Positions 45,353-53,842 of a stretch of 64,000 nt of DNA are shown here, piece by piece. The DNA is from JAWVFM01 sp963739355 (GTDB lineage: Bacteria > Actinomycetota > Thermoleophilia > Solirubrobacterales > 70-9), in the NCBI GenBank assembly GCA_963739355.1, contig CAVUAD010000002.1, positions 1 through 64,000 on the forward strand, read 5' to 3'. Position numbers and translations under genes: made by a program. Numbering within the stretch: the first letter of the stretch is position 1; every line of letters begins with the position of its first letter. The notes beneath the pieces were generated by a model. The model saw only the letters and a program-made list of their open reading frames with translations. It did not search any database and was not told the origin of the DNA.

Positions 45353-46813
45353 ATGACCACCACCAAGAAGCCGGCGGGCAAGAAGAGCGGCGCCGCGAAT
45401 GGCGGCTCGCCCCTGCCCCACCTCTCGGTCGCCGAGCGGGTCGCCCGCGGCAAGGCGGCGCGCGCCGAGGTACCGCGTCAAAGCCACGCGGCTTTCACGC
45501 CTGCGCCAGATCGCAGCGATCCGGTCGAGGTCCTGGAGCGCCAGGCGACCACGCGCGTGCCCGAGCTGGTCCCGATTCGCTACGGGCGGATGCTGGTCTC
45601 GCCCTTCACCTTCTACCGCGGCGCGGCCCTGATCATGGCCGGCGACCTGGCGACGACGCCGCGCTCTGGCCTCAACGTCCAGTGCTGCGGCGATGCGCAC
45701 CTCTCGAACTTCGGGGTGTTCGCCTCTCCCGAGCGCCGGCTGGTCTTCGACCTCAACGACTTCGACGAGACGCTCCCGGGCCCGTGGGAGTGGGACGTCA
45801 AGCGCCTCGCCGTGAGCATGCTGATCGCGGCGGTCAACAACGGCTACGCCGTCAAGGACCAGGAGCGGGTCGTCCTGGACACGGTCGAGGAGTACCGGAC
45901 GGCGATGCGGGGCTTCGCCGGCATGAACAACCTCGACGTCTGGTACGCGCACCTGGACATCGAGACGGTCGTCGAGGAGATGCGCTCGCAGTTTCAGAGC
46001 AAGGCGGTGAAGCGAACCGAGAAGGCTCTCGCCAAGGCGCGCACGAAGGACAGCATGTTCGCTTTCTCCAAGCTCACGGAGGAGGTCGACGGCCGGGTGC
46101 GCATCGTCGACCAGGCGCCGCTGATCGTGCCTCTCGACAGGCTCCTGGCCGAGGACGGCGGCGAGGGTGGCCTGTCCTTCGACGGCCTCCACGATCTGGT
46201 TCGTGCCTATCGCGAATCGCTGGAGCCCGACCGGCGGGTGCTCCTCGAGAACTTCGAGCTGGTCGACTTCGCCAGGAAGGTCGTGGGCGTGGGCAGCGTC
46301 GGGACGCGCGCCTGGATCGCACTGTTCCTCGGACGCGACGGAAAAGATCCGCTCTTCCTGCAGATGAAGGAGGCCGAGGCCTCGGTGCTCGAGGGCTTCC
46401 TCGGCCCCAGCGAGTTCTCGAACCACGGGGAGAGGGTCGTGGTCGGGCAGCGGCTGATGCAGGCCACCAGCGACATCTTCCTCGGGTGGCTGCACGTCGA
46501 GGCCGGGCTCGACGGCAGGTCGCGCGACTTCTACGGCCGCCAGCTCAAGGACTGGAAGGGCTCGGCGGAGATCGAGCAGATGGACGTCAGAGGGATGTCC
46601 GCGTACGGGAAGCTCTGCGGATGGACGCTGGCACGGGCACACGCCCGCTCCGGCGACCGCATCGCGATCGCGGCCTATCTCGGCGGCGGCAGCAGCTTCG
46701 ACCGGGCCATCGTGGAGTTCTCGCAGGCGTACGCCGAGCAGAACGAGTCCGATTACAAGGCACTGACGGCGGCGGTCGAGGCCGGCTCGGTGGCCGTCGA
46801 GGAGGGCCTCTGA
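45353..46813 (+). CDS. DUF2252 family protein
   Basis: 486 residues. The N-terminal Lys-rich tail (TTTKKPAGKKSGAA) is followed by the DUF2252 core: LVPIRYGRMLVSPFTFYRGAA, CCGDAHLSNFGVFASPERR, FDLNDFDETLPGPWEWDVKRL and WTLARAHARSGD. The fold is related to protein-kinase-like aminoglycoside phosphotransferases, with GDAHxxNFG as the catalytic loop and DxNDFDE as the metal site; the substrate is unknown. ATG 45353 follows a purine-rich GAGAGAG stretch. A shared 25-bp motif lies upstream. Confidence 0.8.
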   Translation: MTTTKKPAGKKSGAANGGSPLPHLSVAERVARGKAARAEVPRQSHAAFTPAPDRSDPVEVLERQATTRVPELVPIRYGRMLVSPFTFYRGAALIMAGDLATTPRSGLNVQCCGDAHLSNFGVFASPERRLVFDLNDFDETLPGPWEWDVKRLAVSMLIAAVNNGYAVKDQERVVLDTVEEYRTAMRGFAGMNNLDVWYAHLDIETVVEEMRSQFQSKAVKRTEKALAKARTKDSMFAFSKLTEEVDGRVRIVDQAPLIVPLDRLLAEDGGEGGLSFDGLHDLVRAYRESLEPDRRVLLENFELVDFARKVVGVGSVGTRAWIALFLGRDGKDPLFLQMKEAEASVLEGFLGPSEFSNHGERVVVGQRLMQATSDIFLGWLHVEAGLDGRSRDFYGRQLKDWKGSAEIEQMDVRGMSAYGKLCGWTLARAHARSGDRIAIAAYLGGGSSFDRAIVEFSQAYAEQNESDYKALTAAVEAGSVAVEEGL

Positions 46814-46827
46814 GGGCGGTGCGCCCT
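46811..46827 (+). terminator. Short hairpin after the DUF2252 stop
   Basis: GAGGGC/GCCCTC, a 6-bp stem with a 5-nt loop overlapping the stop codon. No T-tract, weak evidence only. Confidence 0.25.
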
Positions 46828-46939
46828 CGGCTCGACCGCTGAAGGAGGGCAGCCGGAGCCGGATCTCGGCTGGAAAACGGTCCCGCACAGCCACGGGAGG
46901 GTGGTACGACCATCCCCGCTGGATGGGAGGCCCACCACC

Positions 46940-46968
46940 TTGTCTTTGCCGTCCACGACGGCCACCCT
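46940..46968 (+). promoter_or_regulatory. Promoter of the LAL regulator, leaderless type
   Basis: TTGTCT (46940-46945), 17 bp spacer, CACCCT (46963-46968), then 6 nt to ATG 46975. This is the same geometry as the promoter at 49260-49288, and supports ATG 46975 over TTG 46969. Confidence 0.45.
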
Positions 46969-46974
46969 TTGGGC

Positions 46975-49167
46975 ATGACCGGGGTCATCAAGCCGCTGGG
47001 GCAGGTCGTCCCCATGGCGCCCATCGCTCGCGCACCGCGTCCACGGCCCGTCCTGCCCGACCCCAAGTACCGCACACCGGTGCTGCGCGCCGAGCCCGTT
47101 CAGCGCTCCGAGCTCCTCGAGCGGCTCGACGACTCCCGGGCGCAGCCGCTGGTGCTCGTGACCGCCCCGGCGGGCTACGGGAAGACGACCCTGCTCGCGG
47201 AGTGGGCAGAGCGCGGAGGTCGCCCGTTTGCGTGGGTCAACCTCGACCCAGGCGACGGGGACTCGAGGCGCCTCGGCAGGGCGATCCTGACCGGGCTCGA
47301 GCGGGCGGGGGTCGACCCCGGGCGCCCAGGCCACGGATTCGCCCTCGTCCTCGACGATGCGCATCTGGTGCCCGCCGGCGTGCTCGAGGCTGGGCTGCTC
47401 GAGATCCTTGGGTGGATCCCCCCGGGCTCGCAGGTGGCGGTCGCGTCGCGACGGGAGCCTCGCCTCCCGCTCGGCGCGATGCGGGGGGGACGGCTGGTCT
47501 GCGAGCTGCAGACGGCAGACCTCTCGATGTCGGACGTCGAAGGCTCGGCGCTCTTGCGGAAGGCCGGTCTCGACGCGGGCTTCACGGCCGTGAAGGATCT
47601 CGTCGGTAAGACCGAGGGCTGGCCCGTCCTGCTCGAGCTGGCGGCCCGCTCGGCGGCCCCGGGAAGTGGCGCACAGGAGGGCATCGCCGGTGACGACCAT
47701 CTGATCGCCGACTACTTCCGCTCGGAGGTGCTGGGCTCGATGTCACGAGCCACTAAGCGTTTCCTCGTGCGAACCTCCGTCCTCGACCGGTTGTCGGGCC
47801 CGCTCTGCGACGCCGTCCTGGAGCGCACCCGTTCGGCCGCCCTGCTTGCCCGGATGGTCGGCGAGAACGTGCCGGTCACCCCGATCGACCGCCACCGGGA
47901 GTGGTACCGGCTGCACGGGATGTTCAGGGAGATGTTGCTGTCCGAGCTTCGGCGATCGGATCCCGAGGCTCTGCCGGGCCTTCACCGGCGGGCAGGCGAC
48001 TGGCACAAGCGCCGGGGCGACATCGAGCAGGCCATCGAGCACGCCCACCGAGCCGGCGACGTCGAGCGCGTCGGCGCCCTGCTGTGGCCGAACCTCGGCG
48101 ACTACCTGGGCAAGGGCCGGCACGAGGTCGTTGCGCGATGGGTCGCCGGCGTCGGGCCCGACGAGGCCGTGGGGTCTTCGTCGTTCGCGCTTGCCGCTGC
48201 GCACAGCCAGCTCGCGTCCGGCGAGATCGTGTTGGCCGAGCACTGGGCCAGGGCGGCCGCGGCGTCGCCCTCCGCCCGTAGCTCGCGCGGCTCGAGGACG
48301 GAGGAGGCGGGGGCGCTCATCGTCGACGCTTGGGCAGGTAGGTCGGGCATCGCGCAGATGGGCAAGGACGCGGCTCGCGCGTACCGGCTGCTGCCCGACG
48401 TCAGTCGCTGGCGGGCGGTCTGTTGCTTTCTCTCGGGAACCGCCGCCCTGTTTGCCGGTGACCACGCGAATGCCCGCGCCCGCCTGGAGCATGGCGCCGC
48501 ACGCGGCCTGGCCACAGCCCCCGACGCAGCCACGCTGTGCCTGGCGCAGCTCGCGGTCGTCGCGATGGAGGCCGGAGACGACCAGGACGCCGGCGATCTG
48601 GCGCGGCAGGCGATCGAGACGGCGGCGAGGCACGACCTGAGCGCAACGTCGATCGCAGTGTTCGCCGCCGCCGCCGCTGCTGCTGTGGCGGGTAGCGGGC
48701 ACCGCCTGGACGAGGCCAAGGCGGCGGCCTTGCGGTGCGGCGCTCGGGCCGCTGCGCTCGAGGGGTCGGCGCCGTGGTTTGCGGCCGAGACGAAGATCCT
48801 GCATGCGCGGAGCTCGCTGGCGCTCGGGCTGTTCGTCGACGCGCGCGAGCAGCTTGCCGGCGCGGCGCGGATCGCGCGCAGGATGCCCGACGCCGCGGTC
48901 TTCACGCCCTGGTTCGACCGGGCGTGGGAGCAGTTCGACGACCGCGCCGAGAACGCGCTGATCGGGGTCGCGACGCTGACGGCCGCGGAGCTGCGCGTCC
49001 TGCGGTTCCTGCCCACGCACTACGCCTTCCACGAGATCGCGACGCAGCTCCACGTCTCCTCGAATACCGTCAAGACCCATGTCCATGCCGTGTACCGCAA
49101 GCTCGACGCCTCATCGCGCTCCGAAGCGGTGGCCAACGCGACGCGCGCCGGGCTCCTCGGCTCGTGA
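46975..49167 (+). CDS. Large LuxR-family (LAL/MalT-like) transcriptional regulator
   Basis: 730 residues. An N-terminal STAND ATPase has Walker A APAGYGKTTLLAEW (about residues 61-74) and Walker B FALVLDDAH, then PRLPLGAMRGGRLVCEL as in MalT-type proteins. A central repeat region of TPR-like helices (EQAIEHAHRAGDVERVG, VLAEHWARAAAAS, ARARLEHGAARGL) may sense a ligand. The C-terminal LuxR helix-turn-helix is LTAAELRVLRFLPTHYAFHEIA followed by VSSNTVKTHVHAVYRKLD. It probably activates genes in this envelope/stress region; direct targets are unproven. Confidence 0.85.
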   Translation: MTGVIKPLGQVVPMAPIARAPRPRPVLPDPKYRTPVLRAEPVQRSELLERLDDSRAQPLVLVTAPAGYGKTTLLAEWAERGGRPFAWVNLDPGDGDSRRLGRAILTGLERAGVDPGRPGHGFALVLDDAHLVPAGVLEAGLLEILGWIPPGSQVAVASRREPRLPLGAMRGGRLVCELQTADLSMSDVEGSALLRKAGLDAGFTAVKDLVGKTEGWPVLLELAARSAAPGSGAQEGIAGDDHLIADYFRSEVLGSMSRATKRFLVRTSVLDRLSGPLCDAVLERTRSAALLARMVGENVPVTPIDRHREWYRLHGMFREMLLSELRRSDPEALPGLHRRAGDWHKRRGDIEQAIEHAHRAGDVERVGALLWPNLGDYLGKGRHEVVARWVAGVGPDEAVGSSSFALAAAHSQLASGEIVLAEHWARAAAASPSARSSRGSRTEEAGALIVDAWAGRSGIAQMGKDAARAYRLLPDVSRWRAVCCFLSGTAALFAGDHANARARLEHGAARGLATAPDAATLCLAQLAVVAMEAGDDQDAGDLARQAIETAARHDLSATSIAVFAAAAAAAVAGSGHRLDEAKAAALRCGARAAALEGSAPWFAAETKILHARSSLALGLFVDAREQLAGAARIARRMPDAAVFTPWFDRAWEQFDDRAENALIGVATLTAAELRVLRFLPTHYAFHEIATQLHVSSNTVKTHVHAVYRKLDASSRSEAVANATRAGLLGS

Positions 49168-49209
49168 CCCACATGGACCCCGCCACCAAAACGACGACGG
49201 GGTTGTCCG

Positions 49210-49226
49210 CACCCGGCGCCCGGGTG
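49210..49226 (+). terminator. Hairpin between the LAL regulator and the SHOCT membrane protein
   Basis: CACCCGG/CCGGGTG with a 3-nt loop, a perfect 7-bp stem placed 43 bp after the regulator stop and before the next promoter. No T-tract. Confidence 0.35.
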
Positions 49227-49259
49227 TGCCGGCACCGGGCCATTGACGGGCCGGCTGGC

Positions 49260-49288
49260 TTGTCAAGCAATCCTGTAAGGCCCATGCT
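49260..49288 (+). promoter_or_regulatory. Promoter of the SHOCT membrane protein gene, leaderless type
   Basis: TTGTCA (49260-49265), 17 bp, CATGCT (49283-49288), then 6 nt to ATG 49295. The best match to a housekeeping actinobacterial promoter in this region; transcription would start at or next to the start codon. Confidence 0.55.
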
Positions 49289-49294
49289 GGTGCG

Positions 49295-50689
49295 ATGACG
49301 GGCGAAGCAGCGAACCCGCACCGCCACCGGACCCTGACGGGCACGCTCTTCGTGCTCGCCACCGTGATCGGCGTCTTCGCCGTGCTGGCAGTATGGGTCA
49401 ACCGGCAGGCCCTGAACACAGACAACTGGACCACCACCAGCACGAAGCTGCTGGCGGACCCAGAGATCCAGGACGCCGTCGGGGCGTTCGCCGTGCGCGA
49501 GCTGTTCGACTCGGGCGTGCCGCAGGCCAAGGTCGAGGCGTTGCTGCCGCCGAAGCTCGAGCCGCTGGCCGGCCCCGCCACCGCGGGCCTTCAGCAGATC
49601 GCGGGGCAGCTCGCTCCCAAGGTCGTTGCAGCGCCCAGGTTCCAGGCGGCCTGGCAGGCAGCCAACCGCGCCGCCCACGCCAACTTCCTCGAGATCGTCA
49701 ACGGGGGCGGCTCGGTTGCGAGCACGGAGGGAGGCGTGGTCAGCCTCAACCTGCACGAGCTGGTGTCCGAGCTGGGTGGCGCCCTGGGCCTGCAGGCGCA
49801 GGTCGCAGCGATTCAGTCGAAGGTGCGGGCGAAGGCGGGGGCCATCCGCGGCGCCGCTGCGCAGAAGGGAATCAAGCTGCCTCCCTCCAGCGGCGAGCTC
49901 GTGATCATGCGCGCGTCCCAGCTCGGCGCGGCCCAGGACGTCGCCGGTGCGATCAAGGGCCTTGCCCTGGTTCTCCCCATCCTCGCCTTCGCGCTGTTCG
50001 CGCTCGCCGTCTGGTTTTCGCGCGGTCGCCGCATGAAGGCGCTGCGGACCGTGGGCTGGTGCTTCGTCGGCATCGGGGTGTTCGTGCTCATCGTCCGGCG
50101 CGTCGTCGGCAACGAGGTGGTCAACACCCTCGTCGTGAACCCGGAGAACAAGACCGCGGCTCACGACGTCTGGACCACGGCCACCACCCTTCTGCACGAC
50201 ATCGCCGTCGCGCTGGTCGCCTACGGACTGGTCTTCGTCGCGGCTGCGTGGCTCGGAGGCAAGACCCGTCTGGCCCGTGCCGCCCGGCGCGGGCTCGCCC
50301 CGACGCTGCGCGACAGCCCCGCCACCGGCTACATCGTCGCCTACGCCGTGCTGCTGCTCGTCGTCCTCTGGGGCCCGACGCCGGCCACGCGCCAGCTCGG
50401 CTACATCATCGTCTTTGCGGCCCTCCTGACCTTGGGGGTCTACCAATTGCGCCGCCTGACGGCCCAGGAGTTCCCGGACGCGCAGGCCGGGGACGCCATG
50501 CACGCGCTGCGCGACTGGTACGCGGAGCGCCGGCACCCGGAGCCGACCGCTGCGGCGCCGGCGTCCCCCGTTCCCACCGCCGTCAGTCACGTGGAGGAGC
50601 TCGAGCGCCTGGTGAAGCTGCACGATGCCGGAGCGCTCACCGACTCCGAGTTCGTTACCGAAAAGGAACTGGTAGTTCACGGCTCATAG
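49295..50689 (+). CDS. Membrane protein with C-terminal SHOCT motif
   Basis: 464 residues. One N-terminal helix (LTGTLFVLATVIGVFAVLAVW), then a long extracytoplasmic region with the conserved start NRQALNTDNWTTTSTKLLADP, common in actinobacterial membrane proteins. Four further helices in the second half precede a C-terminal SHOCT helix pair (LERLVKLHDAGALTDSEFVTEKELV). SHOCT motifs occur at protein ends and are thought to mediate oligomerisation. No catalytic site is evident. Another SHOCT protein is encoded at 52476. Confidence 0.65.
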   Translation: MTGEAANPHRHRTLTGTLFVLATVIGVFAVLAVWVNRQALNTDNWTTTSTKLLADPEIQDAVGAFAVRELFDSGVPQAKVEALLPPKLEPLAGPATAGLQQIAGQLAPKVVAAPRFQAAWQAANRAAHANFLEIVNGGGSVASTEGGVVSLNLHELVSELGGALGLQAQVAAIQSKVRAKAGAIRGAAAQKGIKLPPSSGELVIMRASQLGAAQDVAGAIKGLALVLPILAFALFALAVWFSRGRRMKALRTVGWCFVGIGVFVLIVRRVVGNEVVNTLVVNPENKTAAHDVWTTATTLLHDIAVALVAYGLVFVAAAWLGGKTRLARAARRGLAPTLRDSPATGYIVAYAVLLLVVLWGPTPATRQLGYIIVFAALLTLGVYQLRRLTAQEFPDAQAGDAMHALRDWYAERRHPEPTAAAPASPVPTAVSHVEELERLVKLHDAGALTDSEFVTEKELVVHGS

Positions 50690-50723
50690 CCGCCGCGCGC
50701 GTGAAGCGCGGGCCCGTACGCCA

Positions 50724-50729
50724 TACGCT
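50724..50729 (+). promoter_or_regulatory. -10-like box TACGCT of the response regulator gene
   Basis: TACGCT ends 6 nt before GTG 50736, consistent with a leaderless transcript. No clear -35. Confidence 0.4.
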
Positions 50730-50735
50730 CCTCAT

Positions 50736-51459
50736 GTGACCCTGCGCGTCGTGATCGCCGAGGACAGCTTCCTCATCCGCGAGAGCCTCACCCAGCTCCT
50801 CGAGGCGGCCGAAGAGGTCGAGCTCGTCGGTGTATGCGAGGACAGCCCCTCGTTGGCGGAGGCGATCTCCAGGGAGTCTCCCGACGTGGTGGTCAGCGAC
50901 ATCCGCATGCCCCCGTTCCGCGAACGGGAGGGCATTCAGGTCGCATCCGAGCTGCGCCAGAGCGACCCCGACGTGGGGGTCGTGATCCTCAGCCAGTACG
51001 CGGACCCGGGCCTCGCGCTCGAGCTGTTCGAGCAGGGGTCCGAGGGACGGGCCTATCTGCTCAAGGAGCGCGTGGGCGATGCCGGCGAGCTCGTGCAGGC
51101 CATCGCGGCGGTCGCGGATCGCCGCTCCGTGGTCGACCCCAAGATCATCGACATGCTGATCGCCGAGCGCTCGCGCGCCGTCCGACTCGCCGCTCGACGA
51201 GCTCACACCCCGCGAGCGCGAGGTACTCGCCGAGCTGGCCACCGGCAAGAGCAACGCCGCGATCGGCGAGGCGCTCTTCCTGACCAAGCGGGCGGTCGAG
51301 AAGCACATCAACGCGATCTTCATGAAGCTCAACCTCCGCGAGTCCCAGGAGACGAGCCGGCGGGTCAAGGCGGCGTTGATATTTCTGGCCGGGAATGCTC
51401 CGCCCCGGGAGCATCTTGAAGAGCCAGATCGCCCAGCTCCCTCCGCAGGGCCGAAATGA
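50736..51459 (+). CDS. NarL/FixJ-family response regulator, frameshifted
   Basis: The receiver domain (RVVIAEDSFLIRESLTQLL, phospho-acceptor Asp in VVVSDIRMPP, and the Lys in YLLKERVGD) is in one frame to about 51170. The DNA-binding part (LTPREREVLAELATGKSNAAIGEALFLTKRAVEKHINAIFMKL) is in another, so a single slip in CGCGCGCCGTCC separates them. The usual length (~220 residues) is restored when the slip is corrected. Natural partner: the NarL-type histidine kinase at 53835-55805. The 3' end overlaps the convergent HD gene by ~95 bp, so the written stop at 51459 may be too late. Confidence 0.75.
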
Positions 51460-52036
51460 TCGCAAGCTCCGGGGCCGCGGACTCGATCAGGTCGACGGAC
51501 TCCCGGTAGTGCTCGGTCATGCCGGCGACGGTGATGCCCATCCGCTCCTCGATCGACCCGCTGTCGAGCCCGAGCCCGGCGCGAAGGCCGCGGATGTCCG
51601 AGAGCTTGTCGGCGGCGAAGACCGTCAGGGCATCGGGCCCCGCCGCCTCGACCTGTTTCCGAAGGGCAGCCTTCCGCTCGGAGAATGATGCGATCGACTC
51701 ATCCTCGGAGAGCGCGAGGACCACCTCGGTGACCTCGTCCCCCATTTCCTGCCGCAGTCGCTGCGGCGTCAGCGTGCCGCGCTCGACCGAGTCGTGCAGG
51801 AGCCCCGCGGCGACGAGCTCGTCGCGCTCGCCCTCGTCGTGGAGCGTGACCGCGACCTCCAGCACGTGGTCCAGGAACAGCGCCCGGTCGGTGGCCCGCC
51901 GTTGGGAGCCGTGCGCCTCCTTCGCCAGGGCGAATGCGCTCGCGACCTGCGCCGATTGGGAGATCCATTCCTGGGGGTTCGTGTGCAACCTCGTCCTTGG
52001 GGCAGCCATCTTCCATTCCGACGGTGTTCGCGACAT
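51365..52036 (-). CDS. RelA/SpoT-type HD-domain hydrolase-like protein
   Basis: About 223 residues from ATG 52036 (or ATG 52009). The domain shows FALAKEAHGSQRRATDRALFLDHV, GLLHDSVERGTLTPQRLRQEMGDEVTEVVLAL, DKLSDIRGLRAG and ERMGITVAGMTEHY. This is the layout of the ppGpp-hydrolase HD domain of RelA/SpoT and Mesh1: the HD pair in GLLHDSVE and the later KxxD. No synthetase, TGS or ACT domain is attached. It may remove (p)ppGpp or a related nucleotide, an inference from the family. Confidence 0.65.
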   Translation of the reverse strand: MSRTPSEWKMAAPRTRLHTNPQEWISQSAQVASAFALAKEAHGSQRRATDRALFLDHVLEVAVTLHDEGERDELVAAGLLHDSVERGTLTPQRLRQEMGDEVTEVVLALSEDESIASFSERKAALRKQVEAAGPDALTVFAADKLSDIRGLRAGLGLDSGSIEERMGITVAGMTEHYRESVDLIESAAPELAIISALRRELGDLALQDAPGAEHSRPEISTPP

Positions 52037-52123
52037 CACCCGTTTCGGTGGATGCGCAGGCGCCGAATGGGTTCGAAGCTGCGTACGCAGAGGAACGCCG
52101 ACGAGCCCGAAGGAGGGCCAATC

Positions 52124-52474
52124 ATGAGTGCAGTGCAACCGGATACGCATCAGACGCTTTCAGGCGTCGCAACGGGGGACGTCAGCCTCCTCGAGGAGGC
52201 AATGGGCCTGCGCGAGGCAGCGGTCGAGAGCAGCGCGCTCGACTCCCGGACCTTCGCGCTGGTGAAGATCGCCGCCCTGATCGCCCTCGACGCGCCGCCG
52301 GCCTCGTACGCCTGGCAGGTCGCGAACGCCCTCGGCGAGGGCGCGAGCCCGGAGGACATCCTCGCCGTTCTCGGAGCCGTCGCTCCCCAGGTCGGCGGGC
52401 CGCGGGTCGTCGCCGCAGCGCCGGAGATCATGCTCGCGCTCGGACTGGCGCTTCCCGACGGCATGGAGGACTGA
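52124..52474 (+). CDS. Carboxymuconolactone decarboxylase-like (AhpD-fold) small protein
   Basis: 116 residues with a CMD-like helical pattern: LDSRTFALVKIAALIALDAPPAS, QVANALGEGASPEDILAVLGAV, APEIMLALGLAL. The CxxC pair that makes AhpD a disulfide reductase is absent, so a redox role is unlikely. The start ATG 52124 has a strong ribosome binding site (AAGGAGGG). The next gene starts 1 bp after its stop, so it begins a four-gene run to 53842. Confidence 0.7.
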   Translation: MSAVQPDTHQTLSGVATGDVSLLEEAMGLREAAVESSALDSRTFALVKIAALIALDAPPASYAWQVANALGEGASPEDILAVLGAVAPQVGGPRVVAAAPEIMLALGLALPDGMED

Positions 52475-52475
52475 C

Positions 52476-52788
52476 ATGCCCCTGATGCGTCGCCGCCCGC
52501 TTCTGCGCGCCGCCGCCGTGGGTGGGGGCGCCTACGTCGCCGGGCAAGCATCGGGCCCAGAGCCAGCAGCGCGAGGCCGACCAGGAGCAGCGTCTCGAGG
52601 CCGTCGAGGGCCAGCAGCAGGCGCCGCCCCCAGCCGCGGCTCCGCCGGCCGCACCCGCGGCCCCGAGCAGCCCGGGCATGAGCTCGGAGACTCTGGAGAA
52701 GCTCGCGGAGCTCGGCAAGCTCCACGAGCAGGGGATCCTCACCGACGAGGAGTTCGCGCAGCAAAAGCAGCGACTGCTCGCGGTCTGA
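52476..52788 (+). CDS. Small SHOCT-domain protein, frameshifted
   Basis: About 103 residues. It begins MPLMRRRPLLRAAAVGGGAYVAG, a short membrane-proximal helix, then changes frame near 52547 to continue KHRAQSQQREADQEQRLEA, a Pro/Ala-rich linker, and the SHOCT helix pair SSETLEKLAELGKLHEQGIL and TDEEFAQQKQRLL. The family in actinobacteria has exactly this order, which supports one gene with a one-base slip. It follows the CMD-like gene by 1 bp. Function unknown. Confidence 0.65.
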
Positions 52789-52825
52789 GCGCCGGCCCGC
52801 GAACGAGGAGGAGGACGAGGACCCG

Positions 52826-53359
52826 GTGCCCAGCCTGCCGTCTCGTCGCCCGAGGTCGTTGCTCCCGCCGCCGGCGCGCGCGCTCGAGGAGCGCATCCGC
52901 GCCGGCGGCAGGTGGGCGGTGCTGGGCGCCGTCGACGGAACGCTCGCCGCATGCGATTCGGCGCTACGCTCGGAGCTCGCGTCCGAGGTGCTCGCCCGGG
53001 TCTCGGGCAGCCCGCTCGTCGACGATGTCTTCGATCACGTCATCCGCCGGGCGCTGGACTCGCCCGAGGCGGAGCGGCTCGTCGCCCAGGTGGTCGACAG
53101 CCCCGTGTTCGAGACGGCCGTGGCGCGGCTCATCGAAAACGACGGGCTGTGGCTGCTCGTCGAGCAGATCGCGCAGAGCCCGGCCGTGACCGCCGCGATC
53201 AGCCAGCAGGGGGTCGGCTTTGCCAATCAGATGGCGGGCGTGGTGCGCGAGCACTCCCAGTCGGCGGACGACCGGCTCGAGCGGCTGGCCAGGCGCCTTT
53301 CGCGGCGCGGTCGCGACGAGCCGGGCCCTGCCGGCGAAAGGCCTGCTCTGGAGCCGTGA
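52826..53359 (+). CDS. Conserved hypothetical protein
   Basis: 177 residues, mostly helical and without membrane segments. Repeated short helices (ELASEVLARVSGSPLVDDVFDHVI, RALDSPEAERLVAQVVDSPVF, RLIENDGLWLLVEQIAQSPAV) look like tandem repeats of ~22 residues built around SP and V/L positions. It ends in an Arg-rich tail. The stop overlaps the RDD gene start as GTGA, so the two are coupled and this protein may assist the RDD membrane protein. I do not recognise the family with confidence. Confidence 0.55.
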   Translation: MPSLPSRRPRSLLPPPARALEERIRAGGRWAVLGAVDGTLAACDSALRSELASEVLARVSGSPLVDDVFDHVIRRALDSPEAERLVAQVVDSPVFETAVARLIENDGLWLLVEQIAQSPAVTAAISQQGVGFANQMAGVVREHSQSADDRLERLARRLSRRGRDEPGPAGERPALEP

Positions 53360-53842
53360 CGGAGCCGGCGATCGAGCAGCCCGCGAGCGCGGGCTACGCC
53401 GGGGTGGTCACGAGGACGATTGCGCTCGCGATCGACGCGCTCATGATCAACGCCGCCGCGCTCGCGGTGACGGCCGCGGTGCTCCTGGTCAAGTCGATAT
53501 TCGTCGAAGCCCAGCGGCCACCAGACGGTCCTCGCGGTCATCGGCGCGCTCGTCTTCTTCATCTGGGTGACCGGCTACTTCGTCGTCTTCTGGACCACCA
53601 CCGGCCAGACCCCCGGCAGCCGCGTGATGCGCATCCGGGTGCTGCGCGAGGACGGCGATCACCTGCGGTGGTTCCGCGCGCTGGTTCGGCTGGGCGGCAT
53701 GGTGATCTCGCTGCCCCTCTTCTGGGGCTACCTCCCGATTCTCACGTCCACGCGGCGCAGGGGGGTGCCCGACGTCCTGGCGGGAACGGTCGTCGTGGTC
53801 ACCGGCGACGGACCGGATGGGCTCGCCGGGAAGCTCAGCTGA
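53356..53842 (+). CDS. RDD-family membrane protein, frameshifted
   Basis: About 162 residues. The N-terminal helix region GYAGVVTRTIALAIDALMINAAALAVTA contains the Arg and Asp after which RDD proteins are named. The second half FVVFWTTTGQTPGSRVMRIRVLREDG, with RRRGVPDVLAGTVVV, contains the conserved QTPGxRxxxIRV and DxxAGT. The halves are in different frames, with the change between 53505 and 53560. Some RDD proteins act as ion antiporters, others have unknown roles. Its end overlaps the convergent histidine kinase gene by 8 bp. Confidence 0.7.

Noticed and set aside
49070..50680. Long minus-strand open frame opposite the SHOCT membrane protein
   Set aside because: Antisense artefact of high GC; the plus strand has a promoter, helices and a SHOCT motif.
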